From assembly GCA_028275345.1 (NCBI GenBank), contig JAPWUV010000001.1:372001-436000 (forward strand): a stretch of DNA of 64,000 nucleotides, written 5' to 3'. Shown here one piece after another: positions 37,195-46,543 of the stretch. The stretch's first letter is position 1. Every line of letters starts with the position of its first letter. The stretch is from a bacterium (GTDB lineage Bacteria > Zhuqueibacterota > Zhuqueibacteria > Oleimicrobiales > Geothermoviventaceae). The notes beneath the pieces were generated by a model. That model ran no database searches. It was not told where the DNA came from and was given only the letters and a program-made list of their open reading frames with translations. The translations under genes and the position numbers were made by a program.

Positions 37195-37586
37195 TGCGTC
37201 ACGCAGTCGATGTCGCCGACGTGGCGTCGATGCACCTGGATGGTCAGTCGGTTGGGCGCGCACACAATCACGCCGCCGAGGGGCGTGACGGGTCGACTGG
37301 CCACGCAGAACTTGTCGGGGCAGCTGGACTCGATCACCCGGATCTTCCCTTGCCGCACGGAAATCGTGACGGGGCCGAGCGGGGCCTGCACCGTGACCTG
37401 AGTGTCGTGGGAGAAGCTCAGGATGTAGACCGGGCGGCCGTCGATGGTCACTTCCGCATGCGTAGCCCCGGAGAACCAGGCTCCCCCAAGGAGAAGGGCC
37501 AGCAAGCTTCCGGCCACCAAGGCGAGGAGGAGAAGCAGATCGGCGACGGTCAAGTGATGGCGGAGGAGGCGGGTGAGATCCGTCAC
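37191..37586 (-). CDS. NusG domain II-containing membrane-anchored protein
   Basis: 131 aa with a GTG start overlapping the stop of the PorV-TPR gene (GTGA). One membrane helix (about 16-38, DLLLLLALVAGSLLALLLGG), then a small beta domain: VTIDGRPVYILSF, VRQGKIRVIESSCPDKFC and GGVIVCAPNRLTIQV. The SSCPDKxC motif is typical of this family, which is exposed outside the membrane and usually pairs with a Gx transporter. The conserved Cys residues could bind metal or a cofactor; function unknown. Coupled to both neighbours. Confidence 0.88.
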   Translation of the reverse strand: MTDLTRLLRHHLTVADLLLLLALVAGSLLALLLGGAWFSGATHAEVTIDGRPVYILSFSHDTQVTVQAPLGPVTISVRQGKIRVIESSCPDKFCVASRPVTPLGGVIVCAPNRLTIQVHRRHVGDIDCVTQ

Positions 37587-39910
37587 CGCAGGGACCTCAG
37601 GGCTTGGAGGCGGGCCTCGGCGCGGCGCTTGTACTCTTGCGCGCCCCGATGGTTCGGGTTAAGCTCAAGGGCCTTGTCCAGCTCCTCGATGGCCGCCACG
37701 TAGTCCTCGGCAGTGTAGAGCGTGATGCCGCGATTGAAGTGACCCTCCGCCAGTTCGTTCAACCGCTGCTGGCAGCGCTCCACGTACTGAAGGGCAACGG
37801 CGTTGTCCGGGTCGTTTTCCAGGATCTGGCTGAAGACGGCCATGGCCCGGACGTAATCCCCCTGCTCGTAGCTCTCTTTGGCTTTCTGAATGAGCTCGCG
37901 CATGCCGATCATGCCGAAGGTTTGCCGCCGCATCCGCGTAGCCCCCGCGTGGTTCGGTATTAAGACCAGCGCCCGCTCGAACTGCTGGAGCGCCTTCTCG
38001 TAGTTCCCACTCTCGTATTCGACCAATCCGCTCTGGTAGTACTGGTCGGCCATTCGCACCATCTGGTCGTAGGCCCTTTGGTCGTACTCGATGGCTTCCT
38101 GATGCGTCGGGACGACGGTGAGGATTTCGCGGAAGGCAGCGCGCGCCGCCTTGAGCTTGCCCTCCGCCAAGGCTTTCTTGCCTTCGCGGAGCTTCTGCTG
38201 GATGTGCTGATCCACCAGGGGTTGGAGCTCGATCAATTTCTGCCGGGCCACGGGGTTGCCCGTATCCACCTCCAGGATCTTGCGGAACTTGATGCTGGCC
38301 TGGATGGCATTGCCTTTCCGTGCGAGCTCTTCCCCTTCCGCCAAAAGGCGGTCCAGCATCTTTTCCAAGTTTCCCTTCTCTTCGGCCACTTGCTCGAAGT
38401 ATTTCCTGGCTTCCACGTAGTCGGGATCGTATTCCAGAGCCAGGGAAAACTCTTCGTAAGCGCGGGTGAGATTGCGCTGACGGTAGAACCCCAGCCCTTG
38501 GAGGAAGTGGTCTTCGGCGAAGGTGTGCAGAATGGCACGCGTGCGCGCCAGATAGTCCTGCGCCCGCTCGTGGTTCGGGTTGATCAGGAGCACCCGCTCG
38601 AAGACCGCCCGCGCCTTGAGGTAATCCTCCTGATCGTAGAACTTGACCCCGAGCTGGAAGGCCTGGCGCGCGGTAGCCTCCAGCGTCGGTCTCAGGACGT
38701 TAAGTTTCTGTCTCGCCTGCCGGTGGTTGGGGTTCCGTTCCAGAATCTGACTGAATTCGAGGGCGGCGGAGACCAAGTCCCCCTTGCGGCGCAGGGATTC
38801 GGCGTGGCGGAAGAGGGAGTCCAGCTGCGCGTCTTCCCGACGCACCACGCGGGCGACCGCTTGCCGCATCTCCCATGCCCTGTGGTCCTCCGGCGCAAAG
38901 GCGACGACCTTGTTGAGCTCCGAAAGGGCTTCCCGGAGCTTTTTCTCCTTCGCCAGTTGCGTGCCCCGGGCGAAGTGATGTTCGGCCAGGAGCGCCGGAT
39001 TCTCTCCCAGCAGGAAGGCGAAAGTCATGATGAGGCGCTGCGAGGTAGCGCTGTAGACCACCTCGACTCGCAGCTGCGTCCAGTGTAGCCGCAGGCCCAA
39101 GGCGAGCTTGCGGACGTCCCAACCCTCGCTGCCCATGAGGAAGCCGCTGCGTCCCTCGAGGGGAACCTCCAGGCCCACGTGACCTGTGGACTTCCGTCGT
39201 GTCCAGTGCTGGGCGAGCAGCAGTTGAGGACCATTCTCGATGGGGCGCCAGCTCAAACCTACTCGCAACTCCCTGTGCAGCAAGGGCCCTGCAATGGGAA
39301 GACCAAGGTAGGCAGCCCCGATCTGAACCTCCCCTATTCGGGATGCAACGGCATTCAGGGCGCTTAGGGGGCCAGGCAGCCCAGGAGCTGCGAGGGGACG
39401 CCAGGACAGGCCGAAGCCGTACGTGTAGCTTTGCGCAGAGTCCTGCGAGGTGAGGGCGGCCGTTAGCCCGTAGCAGAGACCGGGGGCCAGCCGACGGGAC
39501 CACGCAATCGCTCCGTTCCTCCCTCCGCCTGGCCGCGGATTGTGCCACAGGGCGAATCCGAAGCCCCCATTTTCCGGGTCGTACAGGCTCGCTGCGAAGC
39601 TCTGCAGTTCGTACGTCCGCCGGAAATCGAAGACGAACGTCGGTTGCCGGACTTCAGCCAGGGCAGCGGGATTCCAGAACACCGCGCAGGCATCGTCGGA
39701 GCCCACCACCAGCGACTTTCCCAAAGCCACGGCCCTTGCCCCCGGGGCGGCACCCTCGAACTGCGCCGTAGCCGGCAGGGCCCCCAACAAGAAACCCAGC
39801 AGACCGGCAAGGCAACGCAACAACGCTACTTGCCGGCGTTTCCCCTTGCCTTCCTTCTCTCCTCCAGTGCAGGGAGCCGGGCGACCGGAGAGGGGATGGA
39901 GATCCTTCAT
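37583..39910 (-). CDS. PorV/PorQ-type barrel fused to a TPR array
   Basis: 775 aa from ATG 39910 (GGAGG 7 nt upstream, just after the cyclase stop). A signal peptide (LLGFLLGALPATAQ) precedes the PorV/PorQ hallmark GARAVALGKSLVVG then SDDACAVFWNPAALA, and about 270 residues of barrel-like strands. From about residue 320 to the end there are roughly ten TPR units (ARAVFERVLLINPNHERAQD, ALQQFERALVLIPNHAGATR, AIEELDKALELNPNHRGAQE). The TPR part would lie in the periplasm as a docking scaffold. Its NPNH-rich repeats are quite uniform, suggesting recent internal duplication. Confidence 0.85.
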   Translation of the reverse strand: MKDLHPLSGRPAPCTGGEKEGKGKRRQVALLRCLAGLLGFLLGALPATAQFEGAAPGARAVALGKSLVVGSDDACAVFWNPAALAEVRQPTFVFDFRRTYELQSFAASLYDPENGGFGFALWHNPRPGGGRNGAIAWSRRLAPGLCYGLTAALTSQDSAQSYTYGFGLSWRPLAAPGLPGPLSALNAVASRIGEVQIGAAYLGLPIAGPLLHRELRVGLSWRPIENGPQLLLAQHWTRRKSTGHVGLEVPLEGRSGFLMGSEGWDVRKLALGLRLHWTQLRVEVVYSATSQRLIMTFAFLLGENPALLAEHHFARGTQLAKEKKLREALSELNKVVAFAPEDHRAWEMRQAVARVVRREDAQLDSLFRHAESLRRKGDLVSAALEFSQILERNPNHRQARQKLNVLRPTLEATARQAFQLGVKFYDQEDYLKARAVFERVLLINPNHERAQDYLARTRAILHTFAEDHFLQGLGFYRQRNLTRAYEEFSLALEYDPDYVEARKYFEQVAEEKGNLEKMLDRLLAEGEELARKGNAIQASIKFRKILEVDTGNPVARQKLIELQPLVDQHIQQKLREGKKALAEGKLKAARAAFREILTVVPTHQEAIEYDQRAYDQMVRMADQYYQSGLVEYESGNYEKALQQFERALVLIPNHAGATRMRRQTFGMIGMRELIQKAKESYEQGDYVRAMAVFSQILENDPDNAVALQYVERCQQRLNELAEGHFNRGITLYTAEDYVAAIEELDKALELNPNHRGAQEYKRRAEARLQALRSLR

Positions 39911-39912
39911 GG

Positions 39913-41466
39913 TCAGGCCTCCACCGCCAGTTGCCGCCAATCGAGCTCGAGCACGCGGATGGGGCGGGACTTTCCCTTCAGCTGCACCAGTTGCTCGCCG
40001 GAAAAGAGGTAATCGCCTTTGCTCGAAGCGGCGATGGCCTCAGTGACCAAGATCTGCCCGGGTTGGGCCATCGCACAGAGGCGGAAGGCCACGTTGACTG
40101 TGTCCCCGAGCACGGTGTGATCCCTTCGATCGCGGGAGCCCACGCTTCCGGTCACGGCAGGTCCTGTATGCACGCCGATGCCTACCTGCACTGTGAGCAA
40201 GCCTCCCTGGGCGCGCTGCGCGTTCAGTCGCGCCACTTGGCGCTGAATCTCACAGGCCGCCCGCAGCGCATTCTCCACCTGCGCCGCACCGAGGAAGACG
40301 GCCATGACCTCGTCGCCAACGAACTTGTCCACCATTCCCCCGCATTGCTCCACGATGCGAGCCTGAAGATCAAGGTACACATTGAGCAGCTCCACCACCT
40401 GGGGAGGCGGAAGGGTGTCGGCGATGGCGGAGAAGTTCCGCACGTCGGAGAAAAGGAGCGACACGCTCTGCAGCCGGCTGATTTCCACGCTCTGCCCAAC
40501 GGTGGCCTTCCGGTGGATCATTTGCACCGTGAGTGGCGAGACGTACTTCTGCATCTCGATCTTTTCCCGGAGGCTCAGGATCATTCGATTGAACTCGTGC
40601 GCCAGCGTGCCCAGCTCGTCGCGGGTGATAGCCGGGATCCGCACGTCCAAATCGCCACGTCCCAGTCGGCGGATCCCTTCGGCGAGGTGGTCCACCTGCT
40701 GGGTCATGCGGTCGGCGACGAAGGCGATGAGCATGCCCGAGACGAGCAACACAAGGACGATGCCGAAGGCTGCGGTACGTTGCGCCCGGTAGAGGGGACG
40801 CAGGACCTCGCGTTGCGAGAGGCCCACCCCGACCAAACCTACCGGCACCGGTTCAGGGGCTCCGCTCGGGCCTGGGCGTCGGGAGACGACCGGGTAAGCG
40901 ACCTCGAGAATGTCGCGGTCCACGATCAACTGGGGGGAGCCGGAACGCAGGGCTTCGGCGCGTGAGCCGTCTGCTAGCGTCTTGCCCCGCTGAACGAAAT
41001 CGGTGTGGGCGCGAAGACGCAGCTGCCGGTCCGCCACGTAGGCGAATCGGAAGCCCTGGATCCCCAAGCGCTGTAGATTCACCACCTGGGCCTGGAGCTC
41101 GGCTGCGGCAATCTCGTCATTGGCGGGAGTGATCAAATTCTGCTTCACCAGCTCCGATTCCGCCAACTGTCTGCCGGTGAGGAGGCATGTTTCGATCAAG
41201 CGCTTCTCGAGGGACGAGCGGTAGCTCCCCAACGTCAGCCCCAAGAGGAGCAGCACGGCGAGAAGCACAATCCCCGCGTGGGTGAGGATGAGCTTGGCCT
41301 TGATGGGAAGGCTCGCCAGCGCCTGGAGGGGAGCGGTGGGGAGCGTGAACCCCCTCATGCGCGTGGGCTTCAGCTGGCGCCAACCCCGCGCTTGGAGCTC
41401 ACGCTCGGCCAGCACGAAACGCACCCTGCGCGTGGATTCCCTTGCCGGTGATGCTTCCACGGTCAC
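39913..41466 (-). CDS. Membrane-bound class III adenylate/guanylate cyclase with HAMP domain
   Basis: 517 aa, GTG start at 41466 (a second GTG at 41460 is possible). Two membrane helices (about 60-82 and 230-250) enclose a periplasmic sensor of about 150 residues; then HAMP (HLAEGIRRLGRGDLDVRI) and a class III catalytic domain: LLFSDVRNFSAIAD (metal Asp), GGMVDKFVGDEVMAVFLG (Lys and second Asp), DHTVLGDTVNVAFRL (Asn and Arg). Residues are consistent with an active homodimer; ATP or GTP specificity I cannot settle. First gene of a coupled set with PorV-TPR, NusG-II and Gx genes. Confidence 0.9.
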   Translation of the reverse strand: MTVEASPARESTRRVRFVLAERELQARGWRQLKPTRMRGFTLPTAPLQALASLPIKAKLILTHAGIVLLAVLLLLGLTLGSYRSSLEKRLIETCLLTGRQLAESELVKQNLITPANDEIAAAELQAQVVNLQRLGIQGFRFAYVADRQLRLRAHTDFVQRGKTLADGSRAEALRSGSPQLIVDRDILEVAYPVVSRRPGPSGAPEPVPVGLVGVGLSQREVLRPLYRAQRTAAFGIVLVLLVSGMLIAFVADRMTQQVDHLAEGIRRLGRGDLDVRIPAITRDELGTLAHEFNRMILSLREKIEMQKYVSPLTVQMIHRKATVGQSVEISRLQSVSLLFSDVRNFSAIADTLPPPQVVELLNVYLDLQARIVEQCGGMVDKFVGDEVMAVFLGAAQVENALRAACEIQRQVARLNAQRAQGGLLTVQVGIGVHTGPAVTGSVGSRDRRDHTVLGDTVNVAFRLCAMAQPGQILVTEAIAASSKGDYLFSGEQLVQLKGKSRPIRVLELDWRQLAVEA

Positions 41467-41554
41467 CTACCTTTCATTGGCAAGGTGGCGATCTCGACCA
41501 TCTCGCGAGGGCTCCTCCGGACCCGGATCGGAGGTGCCACGCCCCGTTCCCTCC

Positions 41555-41851
41555 TCATTGCGTTTGGGTCGGCACCTCGATGACCTCAATGTCCTCGACC
41601 TTCATCGGGCCCGACACTCGGCGATCCCGCTTGGCCATGTCCTGGAAGTAAATGAACAAGTACACCGCGATCGCGAGGAGGATGACCAGGACCCAAGGCG
41701 ACTTCTTTTGCCTCTGGATGGTCCATGCTCTCTTGAAGTAGCGGGTCTCGAAATGGAGGCGCTGCTTTTCCCCCTCGCTCTGCTCCGGCGGCGTGTAGAA
41801 TCTCGGCCGGTAGGCAAATTGCCGCGGTCGCATCGGTGGCCCAAACAGCAT
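41555..41851 (-). CDS. Small single-pass membrane protein of unknown function
   Basis: 98 aa. A basic N-terminal cytoplasmic part (FAYRPRFYTPP and EGEKQRLHFETRYFKRAW) is followed by one membrane helix (about 51-69, SPWVLVILLAIAVYLFIYF) and an acidic tail (VEDIEVIEVPTQTQ). A ribosome site GAGG lies 5-6 nt upstream. The PRFY segment looks like a constrained motif, but I do not recognise the family. It stands 88 bp before the cyclase gene and 67 bp after dacB, so it may be part of the same transcript. Confidence 0.7.
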   Translation of the reverse strand: MLFGPPMRPRQFAYRPRFYTPPEQSEGEKQRLHFETRYFKRAWTIQRQKKSPWVLVILLAIAVYLFIYFQDMAKRDRRVSGPMKVEDIEVIEVPTQTQ

Positions 41852-41918
41852 ATTGCCTCACCTCACAGGGGAGTTTTCTCACCTGTTTGTTAAACCAATA
41901 GGGGCGGTCTCTTCTCGA

Positions 41919-43415
41919 TCATCTGGAAAAGCTGGCCAATCGCTGGCAGATCAGATCCTGGGCGTCATTGGCGAGGGAGGTTGGCACAGTGTAGTTGTTC
42001 ACGATCAAGGAAAAGGCCAGCTCTTCGCCGTCCGCCGTGGTGACGTATCCACTCAGGGCCCGCGCATTTTCGATGTACCCGGTCTTGGCCCGTACATTTC
42101 CCTCCGCTGGCGTCCCTTGCATGCGACGTTTCAGCGTGCCGTCCACCCCGGCGATGGGCAGGGAATCGTAAAAATAGCGTCCCACGGGGTGGCGGCGCAT
42201 GACCCGCAGCAGCGTGACGATGCTGTTCGGCGTCACGTAGTTGTAGCGCGACAGCCCCGATCCATCGACCATCACCAGTTCCTGGGGATCGATCCCGATC
42301 TCGGAGACGAACTCCTTCACGACCTCGATCCCTTTGGCCGCGCTGCCGACGTCGCGAAACTGCTTTCCCAGCGTACGCAGCACCAGTTCCGCATACAGGT
42401 TCTGGCTCACCTTGTTGATGGCGGTGCAGATCTCAGCCATCGTTGGCGACGTGTAGGTTGCCACTGGGCAGGAATCCGGGTAAGTGTAGTCGGGCAGATC
42501 GTCGATGTCCCAGGCGTTGCCATCCACCTGGATCCCGGAGGCTTCCAAGACCTCCCGGAAGACAACCGCTGCGAAGCGCGTCGGATTTTCGACGGAGAAC
42601 CAGTCCCGCCGGCTCTCCCCTCCGGCTGGCAACGACCCGTCGATGCGGACAAGATTGGCGGCGCGTTTGCGTTGGTAGGTGATTTCCTTCTCCAACCCGG
42701 GCCGCACGGTGACGACGCGGAAGTCGATCTCGACGTAGCGCGTGTTCGGGATCAGCTCGTACTTGACGGGGCTTCCCGGCACAGGACCGGGAGTGTAGAC
42801 GATATCGACACAATTGTCGTTGAAGCTGAGGGCGCTGATCTGGGCCGCATACCAATCGGACTCGTAGTCCCAGCTCCATCCGGTCCCCAGGATTTCCTCC
42901 TCGAACCAGTTGTCGTCGCCCACGATCCGCCCTGCGATCCGCCGGACTCCCCGGGATTTCAAGCTGTCCACCCAGCCCCGGAAAACCGCCAGGGGATCGC
43001 CCTCGTGATACCGGCCCGTGATGGAAGGATCGCCTACTCCCCGGATCACAAGATCGCCGTGGAGCACCCCGTCGACGACGGGACCCGTGCGGAAAAGCCG
43101 GGTGACGTAGCGGAAGTCGGGCCCGAGCCGAGCAAGGGCGGTTGCCGTGGTGAACAGCTTCAGGTTGGAGGCCGGCATGAAGGCCTTGTGGGGGTTGCGC
43201 CGCATGAGGTAGTGGCCGTCGCGCAGGGACTGGATGACGACGCCCCAATGTCCGCTGGCGAAGGCTGGATTGTCCAGGATCTCCTCGATATCGGCGCGAA
43301 GACGGGCTTCTGCGTCGGGCACGGTGAGGACCCGTTGCCGGGCGCAGCCGGAAACACCCGCCAGCGCCAATGCCAACACCAACCCCGCCCACCGCGTTCC
43401 GAGCCGCCGCTTCAT
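41919..43415 (-). CDS. dacB: D-alanyl-D-alanine carboxypeptidase/endopeptidase (PBP4, DacB)
   Basis: 498 aa lipoprotein-like precursor (LVLALALAGVSGCAR). Class C-type low-molecular-mass PBP motifs: SxxK in FMPASNLKLFTTATAL, SxN in the segment DGSGLSRYNYVTP, and KTG in VRAKTGYIENARALSGYV. A large inserted domain between the first two motifs is typical of PBP4. It cleaves murein cross-links and terminal D-Ala in the periplasm. The gene follows the dipeptide epimerase by 112 bp on the same strand, a pairing that fits murein peptide recycling. Confidence 0.93.
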   Translation of the reverse strand: MKRRLGTRWAGLVLALALAGVSGCARQRVLTVPDAEARLRADIEEILDNPAFASGHWGVVIQSLRDGHYLMRRNPHKAFMPASNLKLFTTATALARLGPDFRYVTRLFRTGPVVDGVLHGDLVIRGVGDPSITGRYHEGDPLAVFRGWVDSLKSRGVRRIAGRIVGDDNWFEEEILGTGWSWDYESDWYAAQISALSFNDNCVDIVYTPGPVPGSPVKYELIPNTRYVEIDFRVVTVRPGLEKEITYQRKRAANLVRIDGSLPAGGESRRDWFSVENPTRFAAVVFREVLEASGIQVDGNAWDIDDLPDYTYPDSCPVATYTSPTMAEICTAINKVSQNLYAELVLRTLGKQFRDVGSAAKGIEVVKEFVSEIGIDPQELVMVDGSGLSRYNYVTPNSIVTLLRVMRRHPVGRYFYDSLPIAGVDGTLKRRMQGTPAEGNVRAKTGYIENARALSGYVTTADGEELAFSLIVNNYTVPTSLANDAQDLICQRLASFSR

Positions 43416-43527
43416 ACCTACGCCTCGCCCCTGTTTCGATGCGGCAAACGCGCCGTGACGGCTGTTCGCATCCGCTGCCTGTCGAGACCCTCCTCGGCGC
43501 CTGCAGAGGCCCTGCGGTCCGCACGCA

Positions 43528-44589
43528 TCAGAGAGCTGCCACCCGCGCGCTCCCGAAAAGATCCGCCCGCAACTCCGCCCCGATGCCGGGGCCCTCCGGC
43601 AGGATCGGCCTCGCTTCTGGCGAGAGCTGCACTCCGGTGAACGGATCGTCCGTGGTCAAGAGGTGGCCATCGAGGTCGAGGTAGTCCACAAGTGGGGCCA
43701 GGTGCGCAGCAGCCGTGATGCCCAACGAACTCTCCACCATGCACCCGAGCATCACCTGCAGTCCGTGGGCGCGGGCGACGGCGATCATCTCCCGTGCGGG
43801 CCAAAGTCCTCCGCATTTCATGAGCTTGATGTTGATGCCATCGAAGAGACCGGCGAGCTTCGGGATGTCCGCCGGGCTGTGCACGCTCTCGTCCGCAAAC
43901 AGGGGGAGATCGACGCGGTCCCGAAGCCAGCGCATCCCTTCCAGATCCCCGGCCGGGAGAGGCTGTTCGACGAGTTCCACCCCGAAGTCCTTCAAGGCGC
44001 GGATCTTGGCGAGCGCCTCTTCGCGAGTCCAACCCTCGTTGGCGTCCACGCGAAGCGCTCGGTCTGTACGCTTGCGGATCGCCTCGATGATGCGCAGGTC
44101 ATGTTGACTGCCCAGCTTGATCTTCAACACGGGGAAGGTTGCGGCTTCTTCCAGCTTGGCTAACATTCGATCGAGGCTATCCAGGCCCAAGGTGAAGGAC
44201 GTTCGCGGGACTTGTTGCGGGTTGAGGCCCCAAAGACGGTAGAGCGGTACCGCCAGCCGTTTCCCAATCCAATCCCAAATCGCCATCTCGAGGGCCGCTT
44301 TAGCCGGTGCATGCCTTGCTCCCCAGGCTTGTTCGAGTCGGGAGCGGAGGGATTGGAGGTCGAAGAGATCCTCCGGCACCAGTTCGGCAGCGCGCCCGAG
44401 GAGCGCCATCGTCTCTTCGGGCGATTCCGCGTACCGGCGAATCGGCGCGGCCTCGCCGTACCCTTCGATCCCCTCGGATTGGAGGCGAAGGAATACGTTG
44501 TCGGCCGTGTCGCTCGCCGCGCGGGAGACGCGAAATGTGTAGCGAAGGTGAAGCGTATACGGGACAACCCGGATATCGACCCGCATCAT
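43528..44589 (-). CDS. Enolase-superfamily dipeptide epimerase (L-Ala-D/L-Glu type)
   Basis: 353 aa. Muconate-lactonising subgroup signatures: LKIKLGSQHD (KxK base), LRVDANEGWT (metal Asp), VEQPL (metal Glu), FADESVH (metal), NIKLMKCGGLW (second Lys), and the DLDGHLL DxD motif used by dipeptide epimerases to bind the substrate amino group. Likely converts L-Ala-D-Glu from murein to L-Ala-L-Glu. DgcA, the partner of DUF1611 proteins in D-glutamate breakdown, belongs to the same superfamily, and a DUF1611 gene lies 4.4 kb away. Cytosolic; own promoter. Confidence 0.88.
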   Translation of the reverse strand: MMRVDIRVVPYTLHLRYTFRVSRAASDTADNVFLRLQSEGIEGYGEAAPIRRYAESPEETMALLGRAAELVPEDLFDLQSLRSRLEQAWGARHAPAKAALEMAIWDWIGKRLAVPLYRLWGLNPQQVPRTSFTLGLDSLDRMLAKLEEAATFPVLKIKLGSQHDLRIIEAIRKRTDRALRVDANEGWTREEALAKIRALKDFGVELVEQPLPAGDLEGMRWLRDRVDLPLFADESVHSPADIPKLAGLFDGINIKLMKCGGLWPAREMIAVARAHGLQVMLGCMVESSLGITAAAHLAPLVDYLDLDGHLLTTDDPFTGVQLSPEARPILPEGPGIGAELRADLFGSARVAAL

Positions 44590-44624
44590 CGTTCCGTCGC
44601 AGTGCCTGTTTCGCTGACCGCTTC

Positions 44625-44653
44625 AAGTTAACGATTCTCCAGGGCAGAGTCAA
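44625..44653 (-). promoter_or_regulatory. Promoter for the dipeptide epimerase gene
   Basis: Minus strand TTGACT (44648-44653), 17-nt spacer, TAACTT (44625-44630), giving a leader of about 30 nt to the ATG at 44589. It probably also serves dacB. Confidence 0.6.
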
Positions 44654-44693
44654 GACGGAGCCGGACCATGCCCGAAATCCGCAGGGTTTCTCC

Positions 44694-44722
44694 TTGCTGG
44701 GATTTGGCGAGGGGGTTAAATT
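44694..44722 (+). promoter_or_regulatory. Possible divergent promoter for the parvulin-like gene
   Basis: TTGCTG (44694-44699), 17-nt spacer, TAAATT (44717-44722). The -35 match is weak, but spacing and position, 77 bp before the GTG start, are right. Confidence 0.3.
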
Positions 44723-44798
44723 GGGTGGCGCCAAGAGGAGCATCTTGGCAGGTTCCATGGTCGGGGCGGTCAAAATTGGATTTGCCGAGGAGCGAAAG

Positions 44799-46166
44799 GT
44801 GAGGTACGCGAGGATTTCGCCTGCCCTACTGATGGGCTTGGGCTTGCTGATTGCCTTTGCCTCCTGCGGGAAGAAGAAGCCTCCGGAAGCCGGGGGCGAA
44901 GACGATCTTCTCGCGCGCGTGGGCGATCGCACGATCACGGTGCGCGAGTTCGTGGGCAGGATCCGGTATGCACCCGTTGGGCGGGGAGCGCAGTCGCTCG
45001 ACCTTGCCTCCAGGAAGAGCTACCTCGACGTCCTGGTCGAGGAGAAACTCGCCGCTCTCGCGGCCCGCGCCAAGGGCCTGGATAAGGAAGTGGACCTCGA
45101 GCCGACGCTGGAGGAGGTCCGGGACCAGGCCATGCTCCGGGAACTGTATCTGGATCGGGTGCGGAATCAGGTGGTGCTTCCGGAGAAGGAGATCGAGATC
45201 GCCGTGAAACGGGCCACGGAGGAATTGGATTTGGCCTATTTCCGGGCGGCGAGCGAGGAGGAGGCATGGTGGGTCAGGCAGAGGATCCTTGAAGGCCGGA
45301 GCTTCTCCCAGGTGGCAGAGGAGCGCTACGGGCGGCGCTTTTCCGAAGATCAGTTCCGGAGGCGGATCCGTTGGGGAGAAGCGGAGCCCGCCCTCGAGGA
45401 GGTGGCCTACATGCTCAACGTGGGCGAGGTCTCCGAGCCCGTCCCGGTGGAGGGAGGTTACTACATCCTGAAGCTCCTCGGCCGGCGTCAGACGGGGATT
45501 TCCCCCACGAACGAATTCCGTTCCGCGGTGGAGCAACGGCTGCGCTACCGCAAGGAGGCTCGGCTGGCTCGCGAATTTGCCGAACGCACCCTCCGCGCGA
45601 ATCCGGTGGCCGTCAACCGGGAGGCGCTGGACAGACTTGCCGAGGTCATGCAGAATTCCCTCAGGGAGGAAACTTTCCCCACGGAGATCGATCCCTCCTG
45701 GCTTATGTCCGTGGGGGAAGAGTTCGCTTGGCGCGATTCGGTGCTGCTCGAGGTCGGGACGGAGCAGTTCCGGGCGCGGGACGTGTTGACACGCCTTGCA
45801 CGCGGAGGCCGGGTGCTCCGCCTGGATTCCCTCCGCGCGATCCCCAACTTGCTCGCCGGGATGGTTCTCCAGCTCGCGCAGGACGAAGCCTTGCTTCAGG
45901 AAGCCAGGCGGCTGGGATTGGAAGATCACCCCCGAGTGAGGCGGGATGTGGCTGTGTGGGAGGATTACCTCTTAGCTCAAATCCTGCGCGACCGGCTTGG
46001 GGAGGAATCGCGGTTTCGGGCAGTGGTCGATAGTGTCCGCGCCAAGCTGACCGTCACCGTGTTTGAAACGAAGCTGGCCAGTCTCGACCTCAGTGCAGCG
46101 CGCCAAACTTCCTCCGCAGCATGGGCTTCGCGGAGTTCAGCGCTCCCGCCGTGGCCTGGGGAGTAA
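44799..46166 (+). CDS. SurA/PrsA-like peptidyl-prolyl isomerase (parvulin), lipoprotein
   Basis: 455 aa from GTG 44799 (AGGAG 7 nt upstream); this start places the lipobox FASC at residues about 19-22. An ATG at 44757 is an alternative. After ARVGDRTITVREFVGRIRY (SurA-N like) there is a helical region and a parvulin domain (about 150-240): ILEGRSFSQVAEERYGRRFS ... LNVGEVSEPVPVEGGYYILK. A second foldase-like helical part ends the protein. It probably helps fold exported or outer-membrane proteins at the membrane. Whether the isomerase site is active is unclear because the conserved His/Cys positions are hard to assign. Confidence 0.82.
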   Translation: MRYARISPALLMGLGLLIAFASCGKKKPPEAGGEDDLLARVGDRTITVREFVGRIRYAPVGRGAQSLDLASRKSYLDVLVEEKLAALAARAKGLDKEVDLEPTLEEVRDQAMLRELYLDRVRNQVVLPEKEIEIAVKRATEELDLAYFRAASEEEAWWVRQRILEGRSFSQVAEERYGRRFSEDQFRRRIRWGEAEPALEEVAYMLNVGEVSEPVPVEGGYYILKLLGRRQTGISPTNEFRSAVEQRLRYRKEARLAREFAERTLRANPVAVNREALDRLAEVMQNSLREETFPTEIDPSWLMSVGEEFAWRDSVLLEVGTEQFRARDVLTRLARGGRVLRLDSLRAIPNLLAGMVLQLAQDEALLQEARRLGLEDHPRVRRDVAVWEDYLLAQILRDRLGEESRFRAVVDSVRAKLTVTVFETKLASLDLSAARQTSSAAWASRSSALPPWPGE

Positions 46167-46543
46167 CAGGGGGGAGCTAATCGGGGGCCACGGGCAAAAG
46201 GGGGATGCCGAACTCAACCGGCACGTCCTGGCAGCCTTCCCAGAGGCTGATTCTCCGGAGTCGCGAGTGGGACAATCCCGGATCTGGTGCACTTTTTTGT
46301 TCCCGAGGGATGATAACGGGATTGCCAAGCGGGAACTTCTTCGCGCATCCGTATGTTGGAATCGCAACGAAACGTGTGACGCGATGCTTCGTGGAAGCAC
46401 CGCGCTCGCTCCGGGGATTCGCGGAACGGCGCCCGGGCGATGGCTTAACCTCCTCCCTCGGCAAGAGGAATACAGCGGAAAGGTGGGCTGAATGGCCTTG
46501 GCCTTGCCGACAAAGCGGTGGTCGCAGTGGAGGTTTTGGAAGG
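46167..46543. other. Spacer before the permease gene
   Basis: No gene with a good start is seen. Frames continue upstream of the permease but lose hydrophobic character and ribosome sites. I found no clear promoter, riboswitch or terminator. Confidence 0.35.

Noticed and set aside
41853-43640. 595-codon plus-strand frame
   Set aside because: Antisense of dacB, whose SxxK, SxN and KTG motifs are intact.
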